Shown: positions 39,175 through 47,344 of the stretch, piece after piece | Position numbering within the stretch: position 1 is the first letter of the stretch | How the letters are laid out: each line of letters begins with the position of its first letter | DNA from: Helicobacter suis | GTDB taxonomy: Bacteria; Campylobacterota; Campylobacteria; Campylobacterales; Helicobacteraceae | Assembly (NCBI RefSeq): GCF_902196125.1 | Contig: NZ_CABIKG010000007.1 | Location: forward strand, 1 to 64,000 | Length of the DNA: 64,000 bases | Reading direction: 5' to 3' | The notes under the pieces: generated by a model | Databases searched by the model: none | Told to the model about the DNA's origin: nothing | The model's input: only the letters and a program-made list of their open reading frames with translations | Made by a program: the position numbers and the translations under genes

Positions 39175-39816
39175 TCACTGAGGATGATAAGGTTGAATCA
39201 CAATCGCCACGCCGGTTGTCATGTTCTGAAAGAGGATTTTTTCAGGACTGCGCTCATAATAAATCATTTGCCCATTTTCTATAAAACGCTGTAACAACAC
39301 CCCATTAGGCTGGATTTGTTTACCAATGCCTTGGAAAATATCGCGCCCTAGCACAATATCATCAAAGAGATCACCATAACTCACCTCACCAAACATATCC
39401 CTAGCTGCAACCCATTTAGCGCTACAAGTACCCGAAAAACAAATGTAGTTTTTCTTAATCACGATGTTTCCAAAGTACTTGCTTAGCTTATAAAGCACTA
39501 ATTCTAAATCCCCCTCTTTATTATGCCCAATGGTTCCATAATCATAAAAGCGAAACACCGGAGTATAAATATAAATGAGTTTAAACTTAGCTAACTCTTT
39601 TTTAATTTGGGCTTGTTGTTCTGCTTTGCGCTCTGCAGCGCTCTTTTTAATAAAGACTTTTTTATGGGATTTTTTAGGCTTCTTAGGTTTTTTAGGCTTA
39701 TGAGGTTTATTAGGTTTAGGTTTATGGACCTTATGAGGCTTTTTAGGTTTAACTTGGTGGTGGCAAGCACTCATTAACACCCCAAAAAGTATTAGCGCTA
39801 AAAGCTTTCTTAGCAC
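39175..39816 (-). CDS. Lys/His/Pro-rich lipoprotein (FlgQ-position protein)
   Basis: 213 residues. A lipoprotein signal ends at LMSAC (lipobox). Next comes about 35 residues of KPHK/KPKKPKK-type repeats, strongly basic, then a folded domain with KKNYICFSGTCSAK and a C-terminal region. The basic repeat could bind peptidoglycan or metals; this is inference. Gene order (flgP upstream, FadL porin downstream) makes it the candidate partner of FlgP, the position where Campylobacter has flgQ. Thirteen bases separate it from flgP. Confidence 0.65.
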   Translation of the reverse strand: MLRKLLALILFGVLMSACHHQVKPKKPHKVHKPKPNKPHKPKKPKKPKKSHKKVFIKKSAAERKAEQQAQIKKELAKFKLIYIYTPVFRFYDYGTIGHNKEGDLELVLYKLSKYFGNIVIKKNYICFSGTCSAKWVAARDMFGEVSYGDLFDDIVLGRDIFQGIGKQIQPNGVLLQRFIENGQMIYYERSPEKILFQNMTTGVAIVIQPYHPQ

Positions 39817-39828
39817 ACAAACGCCTAA

Positions 39829-40491
39829 TTACCCGCGGATATTATTAAAGACATTATACCAGATACGCCCATCAAGTTTAAGCTCCATGCTCACTTGGCA
39901 TAAACCATCTTTATAGATCGTTTCTGTGATCTCGGCATTGCGAATCAACGCATTAACTTTAGTTTTAATCACAGAGTTTTGTAAGATCATGTCTTTAACC
40001 GTATCGGTAGCATTAACTCTAATCCCATACATTTTTTCGCCTAGTTGGCGGTAACCATCAACAATGGCCGCTCGTTTGGCTAAAGCCAAAGCCTGAGAAG
40101 GAGAAATAGTTGATTCAGGGGCTACACCCATGCCCACAGCGCTTAATTCAATAACATTAGTAGGGGTTAGAATGGGGCTATTTGGGATAATTGCATTTGT
40201 CCCAGCAGTGGGGGGGGTTACATTTTGAGAAGAATTATCAAAACGCGTTTCAATCTGTGGGGATTTAGGGAAAACAGGCATGGAACGGCTACGGCCGTTG
40301 TTAAAAGTAGTGGGGGGATAGATAGGGGCTTGAAGACCTGTGGCTGAGGGTGGGATAAGCTGTGTAACACCGGGTTTTCTAAACCAGCCACATCCAGACC
40401 CGATCAAAGCCAATCCAACACAAAGATATAAGGGGGTATTTTTTTTTAATAAACCCTTAATAGACTTCACACGCGCTTTTTGTATCATCAC
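39829..40491 (-). CDS. flgP: FlgP-like flagellar lipoprotein
   Basis: FlgP forms the outer-membrane basal disk of the high-torque epsilonproteobacterial flagellum. The 220-residue protein has a charged N-terminus, a lipobox IGSGC at about residues 30-34, a Pro/Asn-rich spacer, and the conserved C-terminal LPP20-like domain with VDGYRQLGEKMYGIRVNA and KDGLCQVSMELKLDGRIWY. A TAGAAT -10 element at 40517-40522 lies about 26 bases before the ATG. Confidence 0.82.
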   Translation of the reverse strand: MMIQKARVKSIKGLLKKNTPLYLCVGLALIGSGCGWFRKPGVTQLIPPSATGLQAPIYPPTTFNNGRSRSMPVFPKSPQIETRFDNSSQNVTPPTAGTNAIIPNSPILTPTNVIELSAVGMGVAPESTISPSQALALAKRAAIVDGYRQLGEKMYGIRVNATDTVKDMILQNSVIKTKVNALIRNAEITETIYKDGLCQVSMELKLDGRIWYNVFNNIRG

Positions 40492-40516
40492 GCAACCTTT
40501 TAATGATTTAACCCCT

Positions 40517-40522
40517 ATTCTA
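40517..40522 (-). promoter_or_regulatory. Candidate -10 element of flgP
   Basis: TAGAAT on the minus strand within TGTGTTAGAATAGG, about 26 bases before the flgP start. The region upstream is T-rich, as in epsilonproteobacterial sigma-80 promoters, which lack a fixed -35. Confidence 0.4.
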
Positions 40523-40533
40523 ACACAAAAATT

Positions 40534-41208
40534 CTAAATGGTAGACAGACCTACACGGCGCTTAAGTAGCATGGTAAAAAGAAGTAGAAAACTAATTCCG
40601 CTTAAAATTGCAGCATACTGGTGGGCAATTTGTAAGTTATTGGCCTCTGCTTGTATAAAAATGGCAATACTAGCTACGCGGGTTTGCCCCTCAATGTCTC
40701 CGCCTACCATCATCACCACCCCAAACTCCCCGATTGTGTGGGCAAAGGTGGTGATACAGGCCATTAAAAGCGCGGGTTTAATATTGGGTAAAAGCACGCA
40801 AAAGAAAGTATAAAGTTTACCCTTTCCCAAAGTGTAGCTAGCTTCTTTAAGCGAGGGAGATAGATTTGTAAGCGCATTTTGGATAGGATTAACCATGAAA
40901 GGCAAAGAAAAAATCACACTAGCAAACACCAATCCACTAAAACTAAAAACCAACTTTAAATGCAAATATTTTTCTAAAAACGCCCCTAAAACACTGCTTG
41001 GCGCAAAAAGAATCAACAGATAAAAGCCTAAAACAGTGGGGGGTAAAACTAGGGGCATCCAAGTTAGCGTCTCTATAAAGGTTTTAAATAAACCCCTTTG
41101 ATTAGCTAAATAAACCCCTAAGATAAGCCCAATAGGGAGTAAAACAAGAGTTGTAAGGGTGGCAAGCTTAAAGGTAAGAAAGAGAGTGTTTAAAAATTCA
41201 CTCTGCAA
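40534..41208 (-). CDS. modB: Molybdate ABC transporter permease
   Basis: The membrane-spanning component of the molybdate importer. The 224 residues contain five to six hydrophobic segments and the coupling-helix motif EASYTLGKG followed by FFCVLLPNIKPAL. A GEFGVVMMVGG stretch near residue 160 is typical of ModB. It overlaps modA by 11 bases. No ATPase gene (modC) follows; the next gene on this strand is flgP, 43 bases beyond. Confidence 0.93.
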   Translation of the reverse strand: MQSEFLNTLFLTFKLATLTTLVLLPIGLILGVYLANQRGLFKTFIETLTWMPLVLPPTVLGFYLLILFAPSSVLGAFLEKYLHLKLVFSFSGLVFASVIFSLPFMVNPIQNALTNLSPSLKEASYTLGKGKLYTFFCVLLPNIKPALLMACITTFAHTIGEFGVVMMVGGDIEGQTRVASIAIFIQAEANNLQIAHQYAAILSGISFLLLFTMLLKRRVGLSTI

Positions 41209-41920
41209 GTTCTTCTACCAAATAGCCATAATTTTTTAAGATTGTTTGCCCCTCTTTACTTAAAATAAAATCCTCTAGTGCCCGTGCAAGGGGATTTTCC
41301 CCACCCTCTTTAGTGAGCACCATTGCCTGCTCAATAGGGCTATAATACTCTTTAGGCACAATAAAATAATGGCTGTTTTTATCCATTAATGAGAGCGCAC
41401 TAAAACCTAGTTTAGCCGCCCCACTTTGTACATACTGGGTTGCTTGAGAAATAGAACCTGCTTGCACGATTTTAAGCTCCAAAGCATCAACTAGATTTAA
41501 TTTTTGCAAGACCTCCATACTCGCGCGCCCATAAGGGGCTAAATTAGGATTAGCAATGGCTAGATGTTTAAAAGAACCTTGCAATGCCTCTAAAGAGTGG
41601 ATATTTTCTTGTTTACTCCAAAGCACCAAAACTCCCCTAGCATACACTTTAACAGGGTAGGGCGTGTACTTTTCTTGTTGTAATCTTAACGGCCGCTCTT
41701 TATCTGCACTGATAAACAAATCAAAAGGCGCGCCTTGTGTAATTTGGTTAAAAAAATGCCCAGAAGAACCAAAACTTAAAAGCACCTGTCCGCTATGCTT
41801 TTTTAAAAAAGCACTTTTAATTGCCTGCATTGCCTGAGTTAAATTAGCCGCTACGGCTACTCTTATCTCTGCGCCAAAACACAAACTTACCCATAAAATC
41901 CCTAAAACTAAAAAACGCAT
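41198..41920 (-). CDS. modA: Molybdate-binding periplasmic protein
   Basis: Binds molybdate or tungstate for the ModB permease. The 240-residue protein has a signal peptide (about 1-17) and the ligand-binding VAVAANLTQAMQAIKSAF and SFGSSGHFFNQITQGAPFD stretches typical of ModA. A candidate -10 (TATACT, minus strand 41950-41955) lies about 30 bases upstream of the ATG. Confidence 0.94.
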   Translation of the reverse strand: MRFLVLGILWVSLCFGAEIRVAVAANLTQAMQAIKSAFLKKHSGQVLLSFGSSGHFFNQITQGAPFDLFISADKERPLRLQQEKYTPYPVKVYARGVLVLWSKQENIHSLEALQGSFKHLAIANPNLAPYGRASMEVLQKLNLVDALELKIVQAGSISQATQYVQSGAAKLGFSALSLMDKNSHYFIVPKEYYSPIEQAMVLTKEGGENPLARALEDFILSKEGQTILKNYGYLVEELAE

Positions 41921-41949
41921 GCCAACTCCTTACTAGCACCAAAAGTGCA

Positions 41950-41955
41950 AGTATA
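41950..41955 (-). promoter_or_regulatory. Candidate -10 element of modAB
   Basis: TATACT on the minus strand in TTGTATACTTGC, with an AAGGAG ribosome site between it and the modA start. Confidence 0.35.
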
Positions 41956-42035
41956 CAAGATCAAGCCCTCTTCTGCCCCATGAAAAATTTTAATCCTTAG
42001 TAAGTTTGGGGTAAAATGAGCGCTTTTAAAGGAGA

Positions 42036-43070
42036 GTGATGGATAGTGCAAAAAGATTAAAAGAGGCATTAATAGCCTTGAAAAATGGCGAACTCTTGAT
42101 TTTAATGGATGATGAGGATCGCGAAAACGAGGGGGATTTAGTGCTAGCCGGGATTTTTAGCACCCCTGAGAAAATTAATTTTATGGCTAAATATGCACGC
42201 GGGCTAATCTGTGTTGCGCTCACCCAAAAAATCGCACACCAATTTGATCTTAAGCCCATGGTTAGCCACAATGATTCTAAGCATGAAACTGCTTTTACAA
42301 TCTCTATTGATGCTAAAGTGGCTAAAACCGGCATTTCAGCCTATGAGAGATCGCTTACCATTGAATTACTTTGCAAAGAGGAGAGCAGAGCGGAGGATTT
42401 TGTGCGCCCGGGACATATTTTTCCCTTAATTGCTAAAGAGGAGGGGGTTTTGGTGCGCACAGGCCATACAGAGGCTAGTGTAGATTTATGTAAGCTAGCC
42501 GGGCTTAAGCCCATTAGTGTGATTTGTGAGATCATGAAAGAAGATGGCTCGATGGCAAGAAGGGGGGATAAATTTTTATTAGACTTTGCCAAAACACACA
42601 ATCTTAAAACTTTATATGTCTCTGATATTGTAAGCCATCGCCTGCAGAGTGAAAACCTCTTGAGTTTGCTTTCTGAGGATAGCGCGCATTTTGCGGGTTT
42701 AGAGTGTAAAGAATCGATCTTTTTAGATCATCTGCAAAGAAAACATTTTGTCTATTGCTTTGGCCCGCCTCATAGCACGCCTTTTGTACGATTCCACATC
42801 ATTAGAGAGGATCATAAACTTTTAAGCCACCCTAAAGATTATCCCTTTTTAATGCGGGTGCTTTCTAAATTACAAGCTGAAGGCGGGTTTTTAATTTGCA
42901 TCGATCCACAGGCTAAAACCCATGACACCCTTAAAAATTTTGGTATTGGGGCGTTGATTTTAAAAAGCTTAGGGATTAAAACCTTTTGTCTTTTAACCAC
43001 TCAGGATAAACCCGAATACGCCGCACTTAAAGGCTTTGATTTACACATGACAGAGGCGATTTGTCCTTGA
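42036..43070 (+). CDS. ribB: 3,4-dihydroxy-2-butanone 4-phosphate synthase with GTP cyclohydrolase II-like domain
   Basis: The N-terminal 200 residues are RibB, which makes the four-carbon unit of riboflavin from ribulose 5-phosphate; MDDEDRENEGDLVLAG (about 22-37) and HTEASVDLCKLAGL hold its acidic and His residues. The C-terminal 140 residues resemble RibA but lack the Cys-rich zinc motif and the usual VRVHSECLTGD-type stretch, so cyclohydrolase activity is unlikely. An AAGGAG site precedes the start, and TAAAAT at 42013-42018 is a fitting -10. Confidence 0.9.
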   Translation: MMDSAKRLKEALIALKNGELLILMDDEDRENEGDLVLAGIFSTPEKINFMAKYARGLICVALTQKIAHQFDLKPMVSHNDSKHETAFTISIDAKVAKTGISAYERSLTIELLCKEESRAEDFVRPGHIFPLIAKEEGVLVRTGHTEASVDLCKLAGLKPISVICEIMKEDGSMARRGDKFLLDFAKTHNLKTLYVSDIVSHRLQSENLLSLLSEDSAHFAGLECKESIFLDHLQRKHFVYCFGPPHSTPFVRFHIIREDHKLLSHPKDYPFLMRVLSKLQAEGGFLICIDPQAKTHDTLKNFGIGALILKSLGIKTFCLLTTQDKPEYAALKGFDLHMTEAICP

Positions 43071-43145
43071 TTTGTACATAATTGAATAATTAGAGATTGA
43101 GTTAGTAGCTAGGACTTAAAAAGAATAAGGGTAAAACCATGCTAA

Positions 43146-43253
43146 GTGAGAGATAAATGCAAGGAGGAGTTAGATTTGTTTGAACTACACCACATTGTGC
43201 CCTTAGCCTTGGCTAGAGATCAAAATGAGTTTTCTGTTTTAGATAAAGACTAG
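43146..43253 (+). pseudogene. HNH-nuclease-like scrap
   Basis: A GTG-started 35-codon frame reads LFELHHIVPLALARDQNEF, close to the start of an HNH motif (the His-His-Ile/Val pair before a Pro). The zinc-binding rest of the domain is missing because a TAG follows. It lies between the riboflavin gene and the small lipoprotein gene and looks like a relic of a nuclease or phage gene. Confidence 0.45.
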
Positions 43254-43288
43254 ATTACCAAATAGCTATAGATTTTAAAAACACTTAG

Positions 43289-43314
43289 CCACCCCTAAAA
43301 ACCTTTAGGAGTGG
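43289..43314 (-). terminator. Putative terminator after the small lipoprotein gene
   Basis: On the minus strand CCACTCCTAAA pairs with TTTAGGGGTGG (one G-U pair), around a four-base loop, followed by a mildly T-rich CTAAGTGTTTTTAAAATC. It lies about 27 bases after the lipoprotein stop. Confidence 0.5.
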
Positions 43315-43340
43315 AAAGCCCCCCAAGCACTAACTTAAAA

Positions 43341-43475
43341 CTATTTTTGCTCAGGTTGCCAAATGGTCTTTTCAGAGGGGGTATAATCTTTCTCATCCTC
43401 TAAAATTTGCTTTTTACTCTCTGAACAGGCTGTCAGTAACGCCACTATAATCCCAATTGCCAGTAACAAGCGCAT
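43341..43475 (-). CDS. Tiny lipoprotein of 44 residues
   Basis: ATG at 43475 to TAG at 43343, too short for a typical gene caller. It reads MRLLLAIGIIVALLTACS, a perfect short lipoprotein signal with lipobox LTAC, then a 26-residue acidic, polar tail (ESKKQILEDEKDYTPSE). Function unknown; small anchored lipoproteins of this kind are often entry-exclusion, bacteriocin-release or envelope-stress proteins, but nothing here tells which. The right end of an IS605-type scar stops about 20 bases upstream. Confidence 0.6.
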   Translation of the reverse strand: MRLLLAIGIIVALLTACSESKKQILEDEKDYTPSEKTIWQPEQK

Positions 43476-43496
43476 TTATACCCTTTTATTTCTGAA

Positions 43497-43546
43497 GTGA
43501 AGTGCCCAAATGCAACATTTGGGCTTCCTAGGCTGATGTTGCCCGT
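43497..43546 (-). mobile_element. IS605-type right end, solitary (locus 2)
   Basis: GGGCAACATCAGCCTAGGAAGCC, then the terminal hairpin and CACTTCAC, matching locus 1 nearly base for base. No transposase or left end nearby. Confidence 0.6.
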
Positions 43547-43672
43547 AGAAAGAGTGGTTTTACTCTGTGAGATTTTACAGAGTTTAAGCCCCAACACATT
43601 TCCTACAGGTCAAATCGCATCATATATCCAAAGGCGTAACTTCCGGCACTCCCTGCCGTAGATACGAATGTA
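43497..43672 (-). ncRNA. Stand-alone omega-RNA-like transcript, IS605-type (locus 2)
   Basis: Same scaffold as the transcript at 9293, in reverse orientation. Hairpin CGGCA/TGCCG (43644-43658); long-range stem between 43599-43608 and 43543-43552; an inner 7-bp hairpin (43562-43583) different from the locus 1 one; and a perfect 9-bp terminal hairpin (43504-43524). Several stem positions changed in both strands and keep pairing. The old tnpB reading frame is broken by a stop, so selection here, if any, is on the RNA. The potential guide would match the 5' leader of the small lipoprotein gene. Confidence 0.6.
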
Positions 43673-43675
43673 TTT

Positions 43676-43690
43676 AGGCACTATACCACA
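43676..43690 (-). promoter_or_regulatory. Promoter-like block of IS605-type scar 2
   Basis: Minus-strand TTTTTGTGGTATAGTGCC with -10 TATAGT at 43680-43685 and the extended TGG, in the same position as in locus 1. Confidence 0.5.
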
Positions 43691-43769
43691 AAAATGCAAA
43701 TAGTAGCACTGGCTACAAGTAGGATTTTTGCCATAGAGATTTAGCGTTTTTAACTTTGTAGATTTATAC

Positions 43770-44777
43770 CTACAAAATCCCCCTCTTTTCTAGTAATGCC
43801 ACAATTTTAGCGCCTAAAGAACTCATAGGTATTTGCTTGAGATTAGCTAAAGCCACAACTACTAGGTTTTCTGGTTGTAGATCCTCTAAAGTAGCTTGAT
43901 AAAGCCAAACTTGCACGCGGTACTTGGTATAGCTATGCCGCACACTCCCCAAGAGAGGCAAGGGTATTAAATCCTGCTTTTTTAAGAGAGGAAATTGGTA
44001 GAGGTGGGCATACAAACCCTTTTGTGTGTAGGTGAGGTATAAATTCTTTGTTTCTACACACACCCCGTAGTGCCTTGCAATGGGAATACTGGGGGTTTTT
44101 TTCACCACACTAAAACGCTCTATATTTTCTTTACCACAGCAACTAAAGCTTAAGGGGCAAATGTGGCAACTAGGTTTAGGGGTGCAGATAAGCGAACCTA
44201 AATCAATAAGGGCTTGGTTATGATCAAAAGAATTAGTTGGATTAACAAAGGCTCTAGCCTTGTCTTGCAGGAGGGTTTTAAGATTCTTACTTTTTAAATC
44301 TAGTCCAAATAAGCGCAAAAGCACGCGCGAGACATTGGTATCTAGCACGCCCACATTTTGCCTAAATCCAAAACATAAAATCGCACTTGCGCTGTATGCT
44401 CCAATGCCGGGCAAGGCTAATAGATCCGCATAATTAGAAGGCAAACAACCCCCATATTTTTGGCAACAAATTTGTGCGCTTTTGTGTAAATTTTTAGCGC
44501 GCGCATAGTAACCTAGACCTTTCCATAAAAGTAAAACCCGGTCTAAAGGGGCGTTTGCTAAATCTATCAGAGTGGGGAAGGCTCGCAAAAAGGGGAGATA
44601 AAATTTGTCTAACACAACTTCAATTTGAGTCTGCTGGGACATGATCTCAGAAATATAAATTTCATAAGGGGCATTAGGGCCTGTGAGATTTCTAATTAGC
44701 ATATTTTTGCGCCCATGTGTTTGATACCAGATCAATAAAGCCTCTTGTAAAACTTTTAGTTTAGGTGTACTTGACAT
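43770..44777 (-). CDS. mutY: A/G-specific adenine glycosylase
   Basis: MutY removes A mispaired with 8-oxo-G. The 335-residue protein has the helix-hairpin-helix LLALPGIGAYSASAIL near residue 120, with the catalytic Asp in GVLDTNVSRVLLR, and the [4Fe-4S] loop CTPKPSCHICPLSFSC (Cys spacing 5-2-5) at about residues 200-215. A NUDIX-like C-terminal domain reads the oxoG. The first 17 bases overlap the glycosyltransferase gene upstream. Oxidative damage repair fits a mucosal pathogen. Confidence 0.95.
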   Translation of the reverse strand: MSSTPKLKVLQEALLIWYQTHGRKNMLIRNLTGPNAPYEIYISEIMSQQTQIEVVLDKFYLPFLRAFPTLIDLANAPLDRVLLLWKGLGYYARAKNLHKSAQICCQKYGGCLPSNYADLLALPGIGAYSASAILCFGFRQNVGVLDTNVSRVLLRLFGLDLKSKNLKTLLQDKARAFVNPTNSFDHNQALIDLGSLICTPKPSCHICPLSFSCCGKENIERFSVVKKTPSIPIARHYGVCVETKNLYLTYTQKGLYAHLYQFPLLKKQDLIPLPLLGSVRHSYTKYRVQVWLYQATLEDLQPENLVVVALANLKQIPMSSLGAKIVALLEKRGIL

Positions 44778-45540
44778 ATAAATGATTGATCCGTCTAACT
44801 AGGCGCAAGCCAATAGAGAATTTTTCTTGAGTAAACCGTTCCACATTGGAGTTATTGGGTTTTTCAGTAATAGCAAAGGGTTCTAATACTAGGTTAGATA
44901 TTCCATGCAAATAGGAACTATCCATTACGCAGTCCACTGGCATCACCCACTTAGCGCTAGCCTTAATAAAAGCCATAGCAGCTTGGGGGGTTAAACAATA
45001 GCCTTGAGTGCCCTTTCCCTCATTATCACCTACCATTTGGAATACACGCGTAAAATGCGTAGGTTTCTTTGGGACTTTAAAAAGATGCATTAGCCGTACA
45101 TAGCCTAGTGTATAAATATGTTCTTCTAAAAAATCTAAAGATTGCCAAAAACAGGGCTCTAGTTCTATATCATCTTCTAAGATCACAATGGGCTCGTTAT
45201 ACTCCAAACACCTATACCACAGGCAAAAGTGGCTGGCAAAACACCCTAATTCTCCTAAACTCATATACTTGCCTTTATATTTTAACGCGTAGAAGTAGGC
45301 ACTTAAAGTATCTTTAATATTATGAGTAACTTCACAACTTGGGTGGGTAAAACAGGGGTGTAAATGGGCTTTGATCAAAGGGTGCAACCCGGTTTTAGTT
45401 TTAGAATAAATGGCATCAAAAATTTCTACTGTATGCTTAGAAGAAGTGCTTAAACTCCTTTCTAAATAACTAATATCGCGCTCAAAAAGCTGGTTTTCTC
45501 GGCAGGTTTTAGTAGAGAGGTGGATTAGAAAAATACGCAT
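44761..45540 (-). CDS. Family 25 LPS glycosyltransferase
   Basis: A 259-residue glycosyltransferase of the GT25 type that builds the LPS outer core or Lewis antigens. LSLGELGCFASHFCLW-type residues (here MSLGELGCFASHFCLW) and the DxD-like ILEDDIELEPCF near residue 120 are the family signatures, followed by GTQGYCLTPQAA. The exact sugar is unknown; galactose or glucose transfer is usual. The start ends 12 bases from the oppositely oriented aminotransferase gene. Confidence 0.87.
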   Translation of the reverse strand: MRIFLIHLSTKTCRENQLFERDISYLERSLSTSSKHTVEIFDAIYSKTKTGLHPLIKAHLHPCFTHPSCEVTHNIKDTLSAYFYALKYKGKYMSLGELGCFASHFCLWYRCLEYNEPIVILEDDIELEPCFWQSLDFLEEHIYTLGYVRLMHLFKVPKKPTHFTRVFQMVGDNEGKGTQGYCLTPQAAMAFIKASAKWVMPVDCVMDSSYLHGISNLVLEPFAITEKPNNSNVERFTQEKFSIGLRLVRRINHLYVKYT

Positions 45541-45588
45541 AGCAACTCCAAAATGCTGTATTATAATGCTTTTTTCTTAAGGTTATAC

Positions 45589-46707
45589 ATGCCCTACAAA
45601 TATCCGTTTTTAGATTTAGTAGCCATAAATGCACCCTATCAAGAAGCTTTTAAACTCCAGCTGCAAGCACATTTAAAGAATGCCCATTTTATTAGCGGTT
45701 CTGCGCACTCACAATTTTTACAAGCCTTTGGCCAGTACTGCCAAAGCCTACATGCCATAGGTGTAAATAGCGGATTAGATGCGCTGACTTTAATGTTAAA
45801 AGCCTACCAGATTTTAGGGCTTTTACCACAAGCAAGTGGGGTACTATTGCCCTCTTTTACTTTCATAGCCACAGCCCAAGCACTGCTACACAATGCCTTA
45901 GTGCCACAATTTGTTGATATAGGCAAAGACTACCTCCTAGACCCCTACGCATTAGAAGCCAGTGCCACACCCCAAACTAAAGCGATTCTAGTGGTGCATT
46001 TATATGGTCAAGTGGCTAATATGCAGGCTATTAAGGCAATTGCTAACAAACATGGGTGGCTCGTGCTAGAGGATTGTGCCCAAGCAACAGGGGCGTTGTA
46101 TGCACAACAAAGGGTGGGTAGTTTAGGGCATGCAGGCGCTTTTAGTTTTTATCCAAGTAAGAATTTAGGGGCACTTGGAGATGGGGGTTGTGTGCTAAGT
46201 TCTAATAGCCAACTGATAGAAACAATCCGTGTATTAAGCAACAATGGCTCACCAGATAAAAAGGACTCATTATATTTAGGCTATAACTCTAGATTAGATA
46301 GTATCCAGGCTAGTTTTTTACATGTGAAATTACCCGATCTAGACGCTTTTAATGCTAAACGGCGCGCCTTAGCTCAAATTTATTTAGACACCATTAATAA
46401 CCCTTATGTGTGTTTGCCATTGGTGCACAACATAGAAGAACATGTATTCCATCTCTTTGTGATTCGTATCTCTCAGGGTCTGCGCTTACAAATGCAAAAA
46501 CATTTAGCCAATTACTCTATAGAAACCCGTATCCACTACCCCATTCCTATACACCTACAAAGCGCCTTTAAAGAATATGCTAATTTATCCTTACCCCGCA
46601 CTACGCGCTACTCTCAAGAAATTTTAAGTTTGCCTATTAGCCCTACTCAAAGCAAAGAAGATACGCTTTTTATTGCTAAAACTATCAATGCTTTTAAACC
46701 TATCTAA
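45589..46707 (+). CDS. DegT/DnrJ/EryC1-family sugar aminotransferase
   Basis: A PLP enzyme that aminates a nucleotide keto-sugar, the type that makes amino sugars for LPS or glycans. The ATG at 45589 gives 372 residues. NSGLDALTLML-type start (here GVNSGLDALTLMLKAY), VLEDCAQATGALY and the Schiff-base region FSFYPSKNLGALGDGG (the Lys near residue 188) are clear. It resembles FdtB/QdtB-type 3-aminotransferases. The longer frame from 45553 adds 12 hydrophobic residues and is less likely. Confidence 0.9.
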   Translation: MPYKYPFLDLVAINAPYQEAFKLQLQAHLKNAHFISGSAHSQFLQAFGQYCQSLHAIGVNSGLDALTLMLKAYQILGLLPQASGVLLPSFTFIATAQALLHNALVPQFVDIGKDYLLDPYALEASATPQTKAILVVHLYGQVANMQAIKAIANKHGWLVLEDCAQATGALYAQQRVGSLGHAGAFSFYPSKNLGALGDGGCVLSSNSQLIETIRVLSNNGSPDKKDSLYLGYNSRLDSIQASFLHVKLPDLDAFNAKRRALAQIYLDTINNPYVCLPLVHNIEEHVFHLFVIRISQGLRLQMQKHLANYSIETRIHYPIPIHLQSAFKEYANLSLPRTTRYSQEILSLPISPTQSKEDTLFIAKTINAFKPI

Positions 46708-46840
46708 GCTTAAGCATTAGAAATACGCGATATTTTACTAAATACACCAAATTAGACATTAGCTAATATCCCCTTTTATACTCCCCTTAAGTCTTTTTCA
46801 GCCATGCTATGCTTTAAAATTTTTAAATGGAATAATTTAA

Positions 46841-47341
46841 ATGCTAAAAACTTTTTTAATCGGGATTGTGGCGGGTGTTTTTGGGGCTATTGTAAAATGG
46901 GGCTGGGAGGTTCCCTTTCCGCCTAGAAACCCTCATATCCCCTGGCCTCCTGATGCCATGCAAAGAATCACACCGCCTCAAATTTTATTAGAACAGTTAC
47001 ATCTACCCACAAATTGGAGCTACACCTTTTCAGGTATGCACTTACCCCTCTCTATTTTTATCGTGCATGTGGGCTTTTCTATCACTTTTGCTATCCTCTA
47101 TTGCTTGTTAGCTGAAAAATACAAAATAGTGAGTGTGTATCGGGGGGCTGTCTTTGGGTTTGCTGTTTATCTTTTAGCCCATGTTTTTATCATGCCATTA
47201 ATTGCTGAAGTGCCGCCCCTCTCTTTAATCCCATTTGAGGAAAATCTATCTGAACTTTTTGGGCACATTGTGTGGCTTTGGAGTATAGAGATCGTGCGCT
47301 GTGATCTAAAAAGTAGATTTTTTAAACCGCCTATTAAGTAA
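46841..47341 (+). CDS. YagU-family (DUF1440) membrane protein
   Basis: A 166-residue protein with about four hydrophobic segments. The WGWEVPFPPRNPHIPWPP stretch near residues 25-42, followed by a region of short conserved motifs, is the mark of the YagU/DUF1440 family. E. coli YagU has been linked to acid resistance, which would be interesting in a gastric bacterium, but no function is proven. It is the last intact gene before the relic region. Confidence 0.82.
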   Translation: MLKTFLIGIVAGVFGAIVKWGWEVPFPPRNPHIPWPPDAMQRITPPQILLEQLHLPTNWSYTFSGMHLPLSIFIVHVGFSITFAILYCLLAEKYKIVSVYRGAVFGFAVYLLAHVFIMPLIAEVPPLSLIPFEENLSELFGHIVWLWSIEIVRCDLKSRFFKPPIK

Positions 47342-47344
47342 CGC

